Positions 1 through 13,200 of a DNA stretch of 64,000 nucleotides are shown one piece after another. The position numbers were made by a program, and so were the translations under genes. Numbering within the stretch: the stretch's first letter is position 1; every line of letters begins with the position of its first letter. The notes below the pieces were generated by a model. It was not told the origin of the DNA, did no database searches, and was given only the letters and a program-made list of their open reading frames with translations. Source of the stretch: Sinotaia quadrata (lineage: Eukaryota > Mollusca > Gastropoda > Architaenioglossa > Viviparidae); contig CM054182.1 in NCBI GenBank assembly GCA_028829895.1, forward strand, positions 36,154,879 through 36,218,878, in the 5' to 3' direction.

Positions 1-430
1 AGGCAGCAGCATTTTGAATGTGATTGAAAGGTCTACCTTGAGTACCTCTGGGGGAATTCCATCTGGGCTGGCTGCTTTCCCATTTTTCAAGATCTTCAGG
101 CTTTTAGGATTTCTGTTTTCGTGGGTTGGTATTGACTTTGAGTGGTGAGTCTGCAGGGGGGGATGTCTGGTCTCACTGATGGTGGGGGTCGATTTAGGAG
201 TTCTTTAAAGTGTTCAGCCCATCATCTTTGGTCTTGCTCTATACTGATGGGGTTTCCTTCTGTTTTTTTACCGGTTTGTCCACATTTGTCTTCTTAGTTG
301 AGAGAGTCCTTGTGATCTTGTACAGTGCTGTGGTCCCTCTTTCCTGCTGCCTGTTCTGCCGCTGCTGTTAGTGCATCATAAAAGAGCCTCTTGTTCTTTC
401 TGGCACTATTCTTAACTTTCTTGTTCATTT
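1..430 (-). mobile_element. RTE-like non-LTR retrotransposon remnant (reverse transcriptase N-terminal part)
   Basis: Read on the minus strand, this stretch encodes a decayed piece of a non-LTR retrotransposon polyprotein. It runs from the linker after the endonuclease into the start of the reverse transcriptase. Near positions 36-98 the minus strand reads like the family motif LKNGKAAGPDGIPPEALK (here with small changes). Further upstream in the element are the typical phrases SARKNKRLFYDALT (about 370-400) and EQDQR.WAEHF (about 200-240). There are in-frame stops and frame changes, so it is not functional. The catalytic YADD region would lie left of position 1. The RTE/craft-like assignment comes from recalled family sequence, not from a search. 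Confidence 0.75.
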
Positions 431-3400
431 GGGTAAATTTATCTTGAAGAACTTTCTTTTCCTCTTCGTTCTTGTTGCTATTGATCTGTTGTTAGCAAAC
501 GTACATGTACATGCCGATCGCGCCATCAAACAAATTGCGGCAACACTGTTGTGTAAAAAAATCACCAAACACATGCATGTATATTCTCATTCATTAATGC
601 ACCTCATGTACATAAAGAAATTTCAAGCGCATGTTATAGTACTGTAATATATTGCCGCCATATTGGTTTTTGGTAATCTTGATCATCAGTTATCTCGACA
701 CTTTTTGGCAACCCCCTAGGTCGTCATAGGAAGGTTAGTGAGATAAGAATCAGCAGGGAAATTAGTACATCATGCAAAAAGGGAGAAGTTGAAACTTGAT
801 GTGGGTGTGGGGGGGTCTATTTATGCATACTGAATTAGATGCCCCCAAAGCAGTAGATTTTATTGGGGGATTTTTCTTTTATTATTGAATATTATCACAA
901 TATTGACATTTCAGTAATTAGGAAATTTTTTTAAAAGCCTATCTCACATGAATAAAATGGTTATAATTCTGAAGATCAGAATTGATGTTTGAAAGTTTTT
1001 GATTTTGCTGAATAAATATTTAATGCATAATTTAAATAAATTGTTGACATATTTAAAGTTTTTGTTTAAAAATGATTTAACATAAAAATATATCTTCATT
1101 TAAGATGAGAACTATATTTTTTGTGTATAGTTACAATGATGCTGACTTTGGCTGCTATTCTCTTTTTTATATGAATTAATTAATAATTATCAAAAGTAGT
1201 TACTATTATTAAATATTTACATAATTAAAATTAATATCCTGGTTAGTATTAAATACAAATGTTTTATACTAATTGACCCCAAAACTTAAGACATTTATGT
1301 TTCTTTACCATAAATTAAATCAACCAAGATCAGGCAACTGAAAGTATTCATGTATTGTTAATCAGTTAATCAGTTTATAATTAAGTACCACCACACATTT
1401 TGTTATGAAAATGAGTAAAATGCTAATGATTGAAGTAATACAGTTAGTAATTTTAAAAATTCTTTTACTATATTTTAGGCTGTAATTGCCCCTGTTGTAG
1501 ATTTTCTTTTTCGTAACTTGAACATTGCAATACGGACCAAGAACAGATAATATAATTATCTGCCCTATTTTATGAAATATTAATAGCATATAAAATTCTA
1601 TATATTTGGGGCTTTGTGATAAACAAATATTACTTTCATTTTCATTACATACTGTTTATTTGCATTAGTCCAATGAATTTAGTCACTGCATGAGCATGAA
1701 ATTAAAATAAATAATCCCACAGCAAATGGAGTAAAAAGCAATAAGTAAACAAAATAAATATAATCACTGACAATCAGATTATTTTTTGTGCATGTCTTTC
1801 TAGTTGATTTCAGCATGTCACTGGTTTAGTTTAATGCTAGTTGTTGAATATGCTACTGTGACTTATGATGTGATATGCTTTGCCACTAAGTAAATGCAAT
1901 GATTAAGCTGCAGTATCTTTTCAGATCATTTTCTCTTTAAATAAAATTGTAGAGGCTCATTTAAAAATATTTTACACATTTGATTAATTCATTGCAAGGC
2001 GAAAAGATTTTCTATTTCATCATTTTGTCAGTTATCTACATAGTACATGCAAAATATGCAACTATAATACAATTTTTTAAATTATTATTATTGCACAAAT
2101 CAGTGTTCTCTTTGAATTGTTTCTCTTTAACTTTAACAGTTAGCATTGTATTTTTCAGAGTTTAAAATCACTGGTCTGTTGAGACACTGGAAATCCAAAA
2201 TTAAGACTAATTAGTGTGAAGATTTTATTTCTGTAATAAGTTTTTTCACAAATTTTAAATGTTACTGTTTGATAGAACAATGCAAGATGTTTTAGCAAAG
2301 CATTGTTTTGGTTTGGGTCTAAGAAAAGAATTTTATGAAGTAAAATTAGAGTTCACGATAAGGCTAGTAATTCTTCAGTACTGTTTTAGTGTTTAATGAT
2401 TAAAATATTAAATATAAGATTGGTAATTCATGAAAACTAAATAGATAACTCTAAAATAAAGTGTAACATTTAAATGACGTGGTGTGAGTCTGGCCATACA
2501 GCAGTCCTTCCAAATATGTCATTTATTGGCACAATTTGTATTACCAATAACTCTTGGTACTTTAAATTAATATAGCATATTTTAATATTTCATATTAAAG
2601 TTTATGTGCCTGGCTTTTAAAAAGAGGAAATTATTTAGATATAAAAACATCACTGAAAATGAATCTAAAATAAAAACTGAATTCTATTGTCTTTTATATA
2701 AGTATGGTATAAAAATAGCAAAGTTTATTTGTTATATTTTGAAAATACACATTACCATTTTTATTATTTGTTAAAATTTTATTTATCATACAAATAATTT
2801 TAGTTTCTTAATTGTGTTGTCCAAGAATAGCATTTTATACCTTGGCATGCTGAACATTGATTGTGATCCATTTGAGGAATGAAATTTAACAGTAAATTAT
2901 TTTTTATTCATTTATTTTTTTTTAAGGTAATTCAGTCTTTTAAAAAAAAAAATTGGTTTGCATGCTATTTATTTATTTGATATGTTTACATCCTGAATTT
3001 ATTTTGTCTTTAACAGTTTTAAAACTTTGAATTCAAACTGAAGAATAATTGTTGTCTTAATAATATTAGAGTAAAAAAACTAATATAATGGAAGTTCTTA
3101 TTATTGTGATAATCTCATTATATACACATAATTAAAGAGCTTTTAATTTTGTTCATATATTTTAATTTAAAGATGTATGCAACGTTTAAATATTTGAAAG
3201 ATTATACATCATTTTAATTGTAGCAGTCAGCAGGTATTTTATTTTTGCGTTAGATGAATGCTAATGGTTTCTTAGTAGTTTTAGTTTCGAATTTCAGTGA
3301 GACTGAGTTATCCAAGTGCTAGTTTTGGAACCACTCATTGAATATGATACATCATCATATGAGTGGGAAGGAGGAGCATGTGGTCATAAATGAGATAATT

Positions 3401-4163
3401 ATGTAGAAAACAAAAATATATTGATCCATTGGGGAAAAAAAATTCTTGGTTTATAGTTATTCAACCATAAATTCTATTGCCCTGGATTTTTTTCTACTTT
3501 GGGTTTTACAACTTAGTAGAAAAGAAAAGACACAAATCTTGTGGACAATAATTGAGCAGGGAAAACAAGGGAATTAACTCATATTATGCTACCACCACTG
3601 CAGCTTCATACTCAAGATATTGGCAACAAAATTATATATTGCTATTGTCTTGGATAAATGTGCATACAGAAATATATTTATTTTGGTGCCTCTCAATGTC
3701 TACACTTTGATGGACCTTTTTATTAATGTGCGTCCCAGGATAAGAAAATGTGACTGTGCTTATTAGAACATTTCAAAAGTAAATAACTTTGAATAAACTT
3801 TTTCATTAGCACATTAAATATACATAACCAGACTTTGAGTTTTTGTTGCTGGCGATAGCAAATTGAAAAAAAACATAAATATTATTATTATAAAAACTGA
3901 ACAGCATTTACATTATATATTACTCATTGAACTGTAGCAGGATAGCTTCATACTATATAGGTATCACTTAATCAACTCTTTGGTGGTAGAGATTAATTTG
4001 GTTGAACATATTGAATAATCAAGCATTGGCTAAATGGGGTTTCACTGAATTTAATTTTCTTTTATTTACAGCACACATATTATGGAAATTAACTTTCCAC
4101 TGTTTTATTATTTTATTTTACCTTTTGCTTCATTTTTTCAAATTTGTGTGAACTTTGTTACAG
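431..4163. other. AT-rich non-coding region upstream of the first visible exon
   Basis: No convincing coding exon is seen here. Open frames are short, rich in Ile/Leu/Phe/Tyr/Asn/Lys and typical of random AT-rich DNA. The first visible exon of the downstream gene needs a preceding exon that ends after codon position 1, so the true start could hide here or lie left of the window. A short stretch near 686-745 resembles the terminal sequence found at 28474 and is listed separately. Confidence 0.6.
683..745 (-). mobile_element. possible Tigger/pogo-like terminal fragment
   Basis: The phrase TTATCTCGACACTTTTTGGC followed by AACCCCCTAGGTCGTCAT aligns loosely with the stretch at 28489-28530 (ATCTCGACCTCGGTTAACTT then GCCAACCCTGCTATGTCGAC). 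Both look like decayed ends of the same DNA-transposon family. No transposase and no partner end were identified here, so the call is tentative. Confidence 0.25.
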
Positions 4164-4271
4164 GTCGAATACCCAAGCCATACTCTTCTGACTTTCGCCA
4201 CTACAATCCTTCATTACCTCCTGCTGCTTCTTCAGTACTGAAATCTGTTGTCATGAATTCCAACTACAGAG
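4164..4271 (+). CDS. TCF20/RAI1-like gene, first visible coding exon
   Basis: The acceptor is TTTGTTACAG ending at 4163 and the donor is GAG|GTATAT after 4271. The exon enters with two bases completing a codon and leaves after codon position 1, which fits the next exon. It encodes a Pro/Ser/Tyr-rich stretch beginning RIPKPYSSDFRHYNPS. An ATG at 4082 in the same frame is preceded by another AG (4071). The residues it would add are hydrophobic and come from the polypyrimidine tract, so intron read-through is the better explanation. Confidence 0.75.
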
Positions 4272-7200
4272 GTATATGTAATGAATTAAATTCCATTTAT
4301 CTTGAATTGTTTGAAATAAAACAGACATCACTTATAAAATATTATAGGACTTGATTAATATAAAATATGTTAAACTTTACAGTTTTTCAGTAAGCAGTAT
4401 TTGCACTAAATTTTTTAATACTTAACCATCTTTAGTACTAGTAGATTCTCACAAGCAATTCTTTGTAATTTGCAGCACGTGAAGTTCAGAATTAAATACA
4501 TTTGATTTAAATTTGTTTCCACATTACAGTAACAAAGTGTCTGCACAACAATGCCAGGTCCACAACCACCTTGAAAAGCTCTTGAAAAATGATAGCTCTC
4601 TTGAAAAATATTTAAATTTTATTTTGTCCTTAAAAAGCACTTGAATTTGCCTATAAACCCATGAATTAGATGAGAAATGATTGATTTTGAATGAAGCCCA
4701 CACCATTTTTACTATTATCAGTTTGCATACAGGCATCTTTTAAAAATAAAATGATCATTTTTAAGCCCTGTTATTGACTTTAAGTTATTAACATGTAAAA
4801 TAGTATCCACTTTATTTTTTGTAAAATAATTATTATCCACTTTATTTTTTGTAAATATGCCACAAAATGGTACACTTATCCAGACAATATGTGTAGGGGT
4901 GGGAGGGTTTGTGGCATGGGTACTGAAATTTGTAGGTGTCTCAGAATTTCTATAATCTCATTATTATAAAATATTAATGCATAGGTTTTGACAGTGAGAT
5001 TTTGTATGGTAATTACCCATTTTGCTAATTTGAAAAGTGTTGAGAATTAGTTATTTTATCTTCAAAAATTTGTTATATATTATGCCTTGGATTTTTATTT
5101 TTAAATGATTTTTTATTATTTTCTTAAAGGTGTGAATCAGTATCCTGAGGATTACAGTGGATATGGTCAAACTGGAAACAGCATGCATTCTTTGGGGTAT
5201 CACCAAAGTGGTTATGATAATGCTAATTTGGTAAGAGGTCAATTAATTGAACATTATTGTGTATGGCTGTTAGTGCTAATTTGGTAAGAGGTTAATTAAT
5301 TGAACATTGCTGTGTATGGTTGCCGTGTTAATAACCAAGTAGTAAAATTGTGAACAAGTACCCGTGATAACAAGGCCGATATGTCTATACACCAGCTAGG
5401 GCACTGCACAGCTGAGGATGAGGCACAAAAATGGGTAATATAAAGGGGTGCAAAGAAAACTGACAGAGAGAGAGCAAGCCAACCATGCATTAGATGAGAG
5501 AACTGACACTGATTTAGCACACTCCCCCCCTCTGGTCACACTCGCACCCTGCACGTAGATGTAGGTAAGATCACTCAAATTTTGAAATCTGGCCAAATAA
5601 GCTGATATTTGCAGGTTATGCTATCTACCTCAAAGTAAGTGCATACAAAATTTTGGAGCTCTAGCTTTAATAAGAAAAAAGTTATGACAGTTCAAAGTTT
5701 GTAAATTGCAGAAAAACACAGATTTCACGGACCCCCCTTTTGAAATGACCACACAACAAAAACTATGAAACATACACAGCTCAATCTTTGCTATTTCAAC
5801 TCTCTGTAACACAAAAATATTGCTGCTATTTTTTTAAGGATCACAGATGCATAGAACATGAAATACAATCCTCTCAAAATAGCATTTTGTTTAAATTTTC
5901 AAATGGCAAGTGGTCAAAAGCTGAATAAAACGTCTCTTTTGGAATCTTGTAAAATAAAAACTACTTCATGTACACCATCCAAATTTGGTATACTTGCTCT
6001 TTGGAGTATAGACATTTACAGGGTGAATTTTTAGACAATCCTTTTGTATAGATTTAGAAATATAACATCTCAAAAATGTAGTTTCATGCAATACGTCCGC
6101 ACACTAGTTGAAGAGGAAAAAAGGTAAAATGAAACATTTATTATTATAATGCAGTTTCTAATTTCTGTAACTGACAGCACGAGATAATTTTTAACATAGC
6201 ACTGAAGAATTTTGATGGGGATAAAAATTGTTCAGTTTTATAGAAATTCGACTTAATAAGAGCTGAGTAATATAGTTTTAGATGTATATATATGCAGTGT
6301 TTTTTCCTCTTACATGGATTACATTTTGAGTTTGTGTAAAATGAAAATTGTGGATAGTCAAAATTTTGATAATCATTTGTACAGCACCAAATGATCTATG
6401 AGACAAAGAACATTGGCATACATGTGTGTACACTGCAGTGATTGCTGTTCCACTTGCCCTTGCAACAGTATTGAGGCAACATCAATGTGATGTTGATCCA
6501 GGAAATGATGGATCTGGTTTGAGTGACAGAGTGAGCTGTACATGAAATGGTTGGCTCTGTTTTAGTTCAAAAAGTTGATTTTAAAGACTTATCTACTGCT
6601 AGTTATTTTTTTCTTGAAAAACATGGTGATTGGTAACTTGCATCTCTTTCCCCTGAGCTCCCATAATATTTGTTGGTATGGTTTCAAATTGTCCATAAAT
6701 ATTTTATGCAATTTTGAAGCTTCAAACCATAGAGAGGTTATATTCAGAAAACAAATTATTCAAGTGTTTCTGCTTTAGCTCAGTATTTGTTGGCTTGCAA
6801 GTATGAACTAGAACTGTTGAGATACTTGCATCATGACAGGCATGCAGGAACTGAGACCTGACTGAGGGAACATATATCTTTAATATCACTACTGCTCAGA
6901 TTCATGTTTTTATGTCACAGATTCAATTTTGTAATTTTCTATGTGCATATAATTAAATTTGTTTAAGATGAAACCCACTATGTGTGTGTGCATTTGTGAG
7001 AGAGAAATTAATGAAAAATATAGATGTATTTAAATATTTAAAGTTCAGTCCTAAAGTTTATTGTGGATTAAATTGATTTGTTATTTAGATATTCTAATTA
7101 ATTTAATCCTTATTTATTCCTTAATGTTTTATCATTTTTAGGGTATTATGACCCATGCTGGAACAGGCAATTACCAAATGCTAGGGTATGAAACTAGCCA

Positions 7201-10200
7201 CAATCATATGATGATGCAAGCTCAAACTCAAGCACCTCCTGCCCACAGTGGCATGTACACACAGACACATCAGCAGCAAACCTACTTTGCCCAGCAGCAG
7301 CAGTATTATGCACATACTAGTGCTGGTAGTACTGTGGCAGGAAGTAATGATGCTGGTGTTGGTGGGGTTGGTAGTAATCAGTATGGGGGACAGTATGCCA
7401 TGCAGGGAGGAGCTTCCATGCAAGGAATAGGTGGCAGTGCTTCTGCTGGATATTACAGCACTGGAGCTGTTCAAGGAGGTAACAGTGGTGCTTTGAATCA
7501 TGTGTCACCAACTTCTGGTTTGGTGCCACCGCCACCGCATCATCACTTGCGTAACAGCTCTGGCCAACAGAATCCACAACAAGTTGCAGATAATATTTTG
7601 CAGATGGCATCTTCATATCCCAGTCAACATACGGTCAGTATTAAGTACATTATTATTCTTAATCTTATTGACTACCATTTAAATCCTTTTCTTAATTTTG
7701 TATAATGTTGACAATGAGATATGGAAGAATGGCAATGACAAAAAAAACGTCTATGCTTTCCGTAGCTCCCACTGTTGTTCTGCGCGCACTACACTCTACA
7801 CTGAAGAAAAAGTCCCCGTAATCCTCTTATATATAAAAACCAAGTCTTCCACGGCCTTCTAGAAAGAAAAGGCATGTGAAATAATGGCTGCCTATTCTTA
7901 TTTGATGCATTCATTTTGTGGTGCATTGGCTAAAATAATTCCTAGTTAAATTTCTATTTAATGAACATTTAACAATTAAATATACTATCTACCTATTACT
8001 AATTTAATTGACTATCACCTAACATAAATAAACAAGCAAACAAATCAAATAAAAAGTGAGCCATCACGCTTTCAAACTCACTGACAATGCATGCATCATG
8101 CCACTTTCACTCAACAATCAGCTGACACATAGTGCGACTGATAAAGGAAGACAAATAGGTAAATAAAAAAAAATATGACCACTCTTCCCCCTTTCCGTGA
8201 CACTTGCTACAAGAGAATTTTGTGCTATAGGAGCGTAACTAAGAGCAAACAGATGGCAGCCATTTTAGTATTCATCTAACTTTGAATTCCAAGTGACGCT
8301 TTAATAACAACTTTGAAGGTGAAGAGAAACAAATACAACCCTTGAACATTTATAAATATATGTACGTGAAAATGAAAAATTCCCAACACCAAATATGAGT
8401 GTACAATTTCCAAAGCACATCTATGTTTAGATGATAATATATGTAAGTAGTTACAATATATGTGACATAAATTTAATTTTATTATGCAAATTTAACAGAA
8501 ATTTTTGTTTTTGAAATATGACTGTGGTTATTTAATAAAATTGAATTAGCAGTAAGTATATTGACTGAAAAAGTGAGAAGAAAAATGTAACAGAAAATAC
8601 ATCTTGTTATTTACCATTGCACTCTCTTGGTTATCAATTTCAAGATAACATTTGAATAAGAATAGTTTATTACTATATAACTCCTTAATTCATTGGAAAT
8701 TTATAAAAATATGCTACAGTTATGAAGTAGTAGCAAAAATGATTGATGAAGTAGAATCATGATAAAATATTTTTTCATTTGAAAGCCATTGCCTCATGGG
8801 AAAAATGCCTACCAGGATGCATAGCTTGACAAGTTGAAAACAATATGATAGTTTGGTTTAATCAGGAATATCCGAAAAACTTTCTTCCATAGAAATTTAT
8901 AGGCATTTGACTGGCTAGTTGCTGTGAGTTTTCTGATTCTTGTGCTGATAGAGTATTTTGGCATGTGCTAATGCTTTTAGGATATTAAGACTAAGTGGAC
9001 TAATTCAACTAATTATTTCATATATGTAAAATGTACTTGTAAATCTGTGTTTATAATGTGTATATTTTTTAATCTAAAACTTTATTTGTAATCAGTCACT
9101 TTTTTTGGATTTGTATGAATCAGATAACTAAGAGAGAATCATTTTTTCTACGCAGGTACAGGTGCCACTAAAAACGCGGCCTGCACCATACCAAATCCCA
9201 CGCTCTCCTCATTATAGCTACACTGCAGAGAAAGCTATGAGTCAGCAATCAGGAATGTGTGGACCACAAGTGATGAACAGTCAGCAAACTTCTGGTGGAC
9301 AGTCATCTATGTGTGGTCAGCAGTGTCATGCAATGACAAGACAGCAAACTGTAACTACCCAGCAGGTAATGGACCAGCTGGCAGGGGTAAACAGTCAAAG
9401 TGGAGGAATGAATCAGCAAGGTGGAATCATGTACCAGCAATCACCACCTCACAATCAGATTCCATCTTGCACTTCTCCCATGAGTCCACTAATGATGCAC
9501 AGTCCCTCACACTCTCACCAAACCCAGGGTTTGTCTAGTCCTAGTTCCATGCATAGTTCCAGTTCAGCATCAGTTCGTTCACCAATTCCATCACCTAATA
9601 TGAATGGATTGCGATCACCTTGCACAATGGGGATGTCTGGTGGATCCTTACCAATGCGTTCACCAGTACATCTCCACTCAGGATTCTCAGTACAGCAGAT
9701 GAACTCACCACCACATCGAGTTTACAGTTCATCAGACCTCCCATCTATAACCCAGCAGCAACAGCACACACCCACATCAATGCATTCACCAGTTAGTCAC
9801 TGTGGTTCCCCATATGCTCCTATCTGTTCAGCACAGATCAGCAGCCCCACCCATCCTCCACCTTACACAGTAGCAACTTCTAGCCCATACAGAGTTTCAG
9901 ACTCGTGTCAGGGACCTGGTGGCTCTGCACAGGGACAGAGTGGACATAACCAGCACAGTCAAAGTATGAATCCACTCCAGTCCCTGCAAAAGTTGGTCAT
10001 GCTGCCAGAAACTCAGGTGATAGATCCCAAAAGTGTGGTTAATGATGCCTGCATGTCTGGCACGGGATCTTCACATAGCTCTTCTGATGAGGGTTCAAAA
10101 AACTGTGAAGGCCCTGCAGGGCAGTCTGGAGAGGCTGCAGACTGCTCTGCTGGGGATTCAGTTGCATCCAGTCCTCTAGGAACCAGTGTCAGAGTTGGTA

Positions 10201-13200
10201 GCTCTGATTTTGGTAAAAGTACTGAGAGTGATACTGTTTCATTTAATGAGAAATCTGAGGCAAAGAACAACAACAGTGGAGATGTCATCCAGGAAGCAGT
10301 TATTTCATCTCAGACACCAGACCTAATAACATCTCAATCTAATAGTGAAGTTTGTAATCTGAGTAAAAAAATCATATCTGAAACAAACACACAGAAGACT
10401 TCAGGTAAATTAGACACAAAGGCTACAAACAGTGATAGTAGTAAGTTGTCAACTTCTCTTAGTACTGAACTTTGTTTAGTTTCTCCTTCAAACAATCAAA
10501 AAGCCACTGCTGAAGTTAACATACATTCATCCTTATCCCAGTCCAGTATTACAGCTACAACACCAAAGAAAAATAAAGCACGTCTTTTTGCAACTGTACC
10601 AAAAGCATCATCAGAGTTGCACACTGAGATGTCCATCACTTCGACAGAATCTGTAAATTTATCCCTTCTAAATCAAAACCAACAAAACTGTGTTTCACCC
10701 AGCAGTGAACTAATTATTTCTGAGCCTGCCATTCATTCTGGGTCTGCTGCTGCTGAAATATGTAAAAGTCCCAAAGTCACAAGCAGCAAAGTTAAAAAGA
10801 GATCTAGTAAATGCAATGGCATTTTGAAACCCTTAGACAAAACTACCTCAGCGCATACACTCAATTTAAAAAATGGTTTTGATTCTGTATCATTAGATAA
10901 ACAGGTTGCCACTGTGAATTTGAAAATTGAGAAAAGTCAGTCTAATAAAATTCCTGTTGGTAAATCCTCATATATACCCAGTAATAAAGATAAAAGAAGT
11001 AATGATTTGACTAATAACTCTAAAGATAATAGTACACATAAATTGTTTGCAGATGATAACTTCCATATCTCAAAACAAATAGATTTGAGTACTAATAGAT
11101 GCAATAACACTCAATCTGAAAGTATAGAAAATTCTACAATTAGTACTAAATTGAAGCTTGCAAATGGTCTTGATGACAAGCATTTGAATGGAAATGCCAG
11201 TGAACATGAGTTGCTTAATCATACCCGTATATTAAGAAAGAATCACAAACTAACATCTAACTGTGTTTCTCAAGGATTAAGCTGCTTGGATCTTCACAAA
11301 AAGACATCCTTGTCAAAATGTCGACCTAGACAGGCTATGCTGGAGTCTGTGACTGTCCCATCCAATGGTCCCTGTCTTATAACTGCTGTGCAATCTAATA
11401 TTCTTCACACACATTCTACTCTGAGTGGAATGGTAGAGTCAGAACCACTTCTGCTTAGAGAAGATGTTAAATCTGATCCTAATGATCTTATTGTTAAAGA
11501 AAATGTGACTCACAGTTTTTCTAGCATTTGCTGTGCTAGCTTTCAGCACTCTAACGGCATTGAGGAAGGTGGGTTTTTTAATGTATCAGGCAGCGAAAAT
11601 GAAGACTTTGATCTTTCTGATGGTCTGGATTTTGGATATGACAGCCCACCATGTGAAATGACATGTGATGATAGTTGGAAATCAGAGTCTGATGAAAAAC
11701 AGAAACTGAATAATAACAAAGATGAATGTTTAGACCATAGCTCAGATAAGGAATGTAGTGCCCCAAATAAAGGGTCTTCCAGTAGTTGTTCTACAAAACT
11801 CAACTCTGGTACTGGTGGAACAACCACTCGGAGTTGCACTGGCAGCATTTCAAAAAGAAAAGTGGAAGAGCAAACTTCAGGCAGTTCAAAACGCACAAAG
11901 AAAATCTCTGGTGACAACAAGAATAATAGTGTTTCTTTGGCTCACACTAGTCAGACAGAAACTAATCCTGGTGAAAACATAATTGTTGGTGATAGGTCTT
12001 TGGGGGGAAAAGAAAAATCAAATTCAACTTCAGCGATAAAAGGAAAAAACTGTCGCAGATCACCAGTTGTGGTTCTGACCAAACCTCTAAATAATAGTGG
12101 TAAAAAGAAACGAGTAAGGAAAAGAAGAACACTAGGTGGTTCATCTAGAATTTCTTTTAAGCGGAGGTCATCTGTTGTGGCATTTCGACGTAAGAGAGCA
12201 GTGCAAAGAGGAAAAGACGGCAGATTTTTGCCAACAACAGGGTTTAAATCTTTGCCAGCTGCAGAGTCCAGAATTTCAGCCACACTGCTTCCAAGTCCAT
12301 CAACTTTGTTAATAAATCCTCTTGCTGAAGTTGAGATAAAAGAAAAGAACTCTGATGATAAATTATTTATAGACTTTCATCATCGAGGTGGATGTGACAT
12401 AAGTTCCTTTTCACCAAAAGAAGTGAAATCTGATCCAGACAAGCTTCAGATTAAGTTAGAAACAGTTAATCCTGTTGAGAGTTTGGGCATAATTCATCAT
12501 TCTGCAGATAAAACATCTGTTCATAATTCCACTCACAGTTTGTCAAAACCAGTAACAGAAGCTCTTTTGTCAGAATTTCCAGTGAAGTCAGAGTCGGAAC
12601 CTCTCTCGAAGAAAGGGAAACCAAAAAGGCCCGAAATAAGAAGAAGGAGAAGAAGGACTTTAAAAAATTATAGAAAGAACAAAAAGAAAGCGATGGATGT
12701 TAAACTGTTTGATACATCATATGATGATTCTTTCAAAACTATGAAACTAAGTAGAACACTTAGGATAATGCAGAATAAGAAAAAGAAAAGTGATCCAGTT
12801 CAAACTAGTAGTGGACAGTTCACTCCTTTTATTCGTGTTGAAGGAAAAAAGGAGCAGCCTTCATCTGTGATTGTCATCAACCACCCTCTCAAAGATGCTA
12901 TTGATTTTAAAACTGCCAACAAAAAAACTACTTTAGGTAATATAGCTCCTACAACATCTGTACAATTAACCCATTTTCCCTCGGACAAAACTGTTATGCT
13001 TCCCTCAACCAAAACAACTGATTCACCCTGGTTGTGTGCTCTTTGCAGCAAACGTAGCAGTTACAGATTTCTTGGGGATCTTTTCGGACCTTACTATCTA
13101 GAGTCGCATCTTACAGCTCTCAATAAACTTACAGTAGAAACTGGCAAGAAGGATGCTAAGCGGGGAAATTCTGGCATTTCTGTAGAATTGGCATCAGAAA

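Noticed and set aside
4082..4163. ATG at 4082 as the start of the TCF20/RAI1-like protein
   Set aside because: The added residues are hydrophobic and Phe/Tyr-rich, as expected from translating a polypyrimidine tract, and a clean acceptor follows at 4163.
7181..7616. Minus-strand frames over the Gln/Gly-rich exon
   Set aside because: They are antisense shadows of a spliced, phase-consistent exon.
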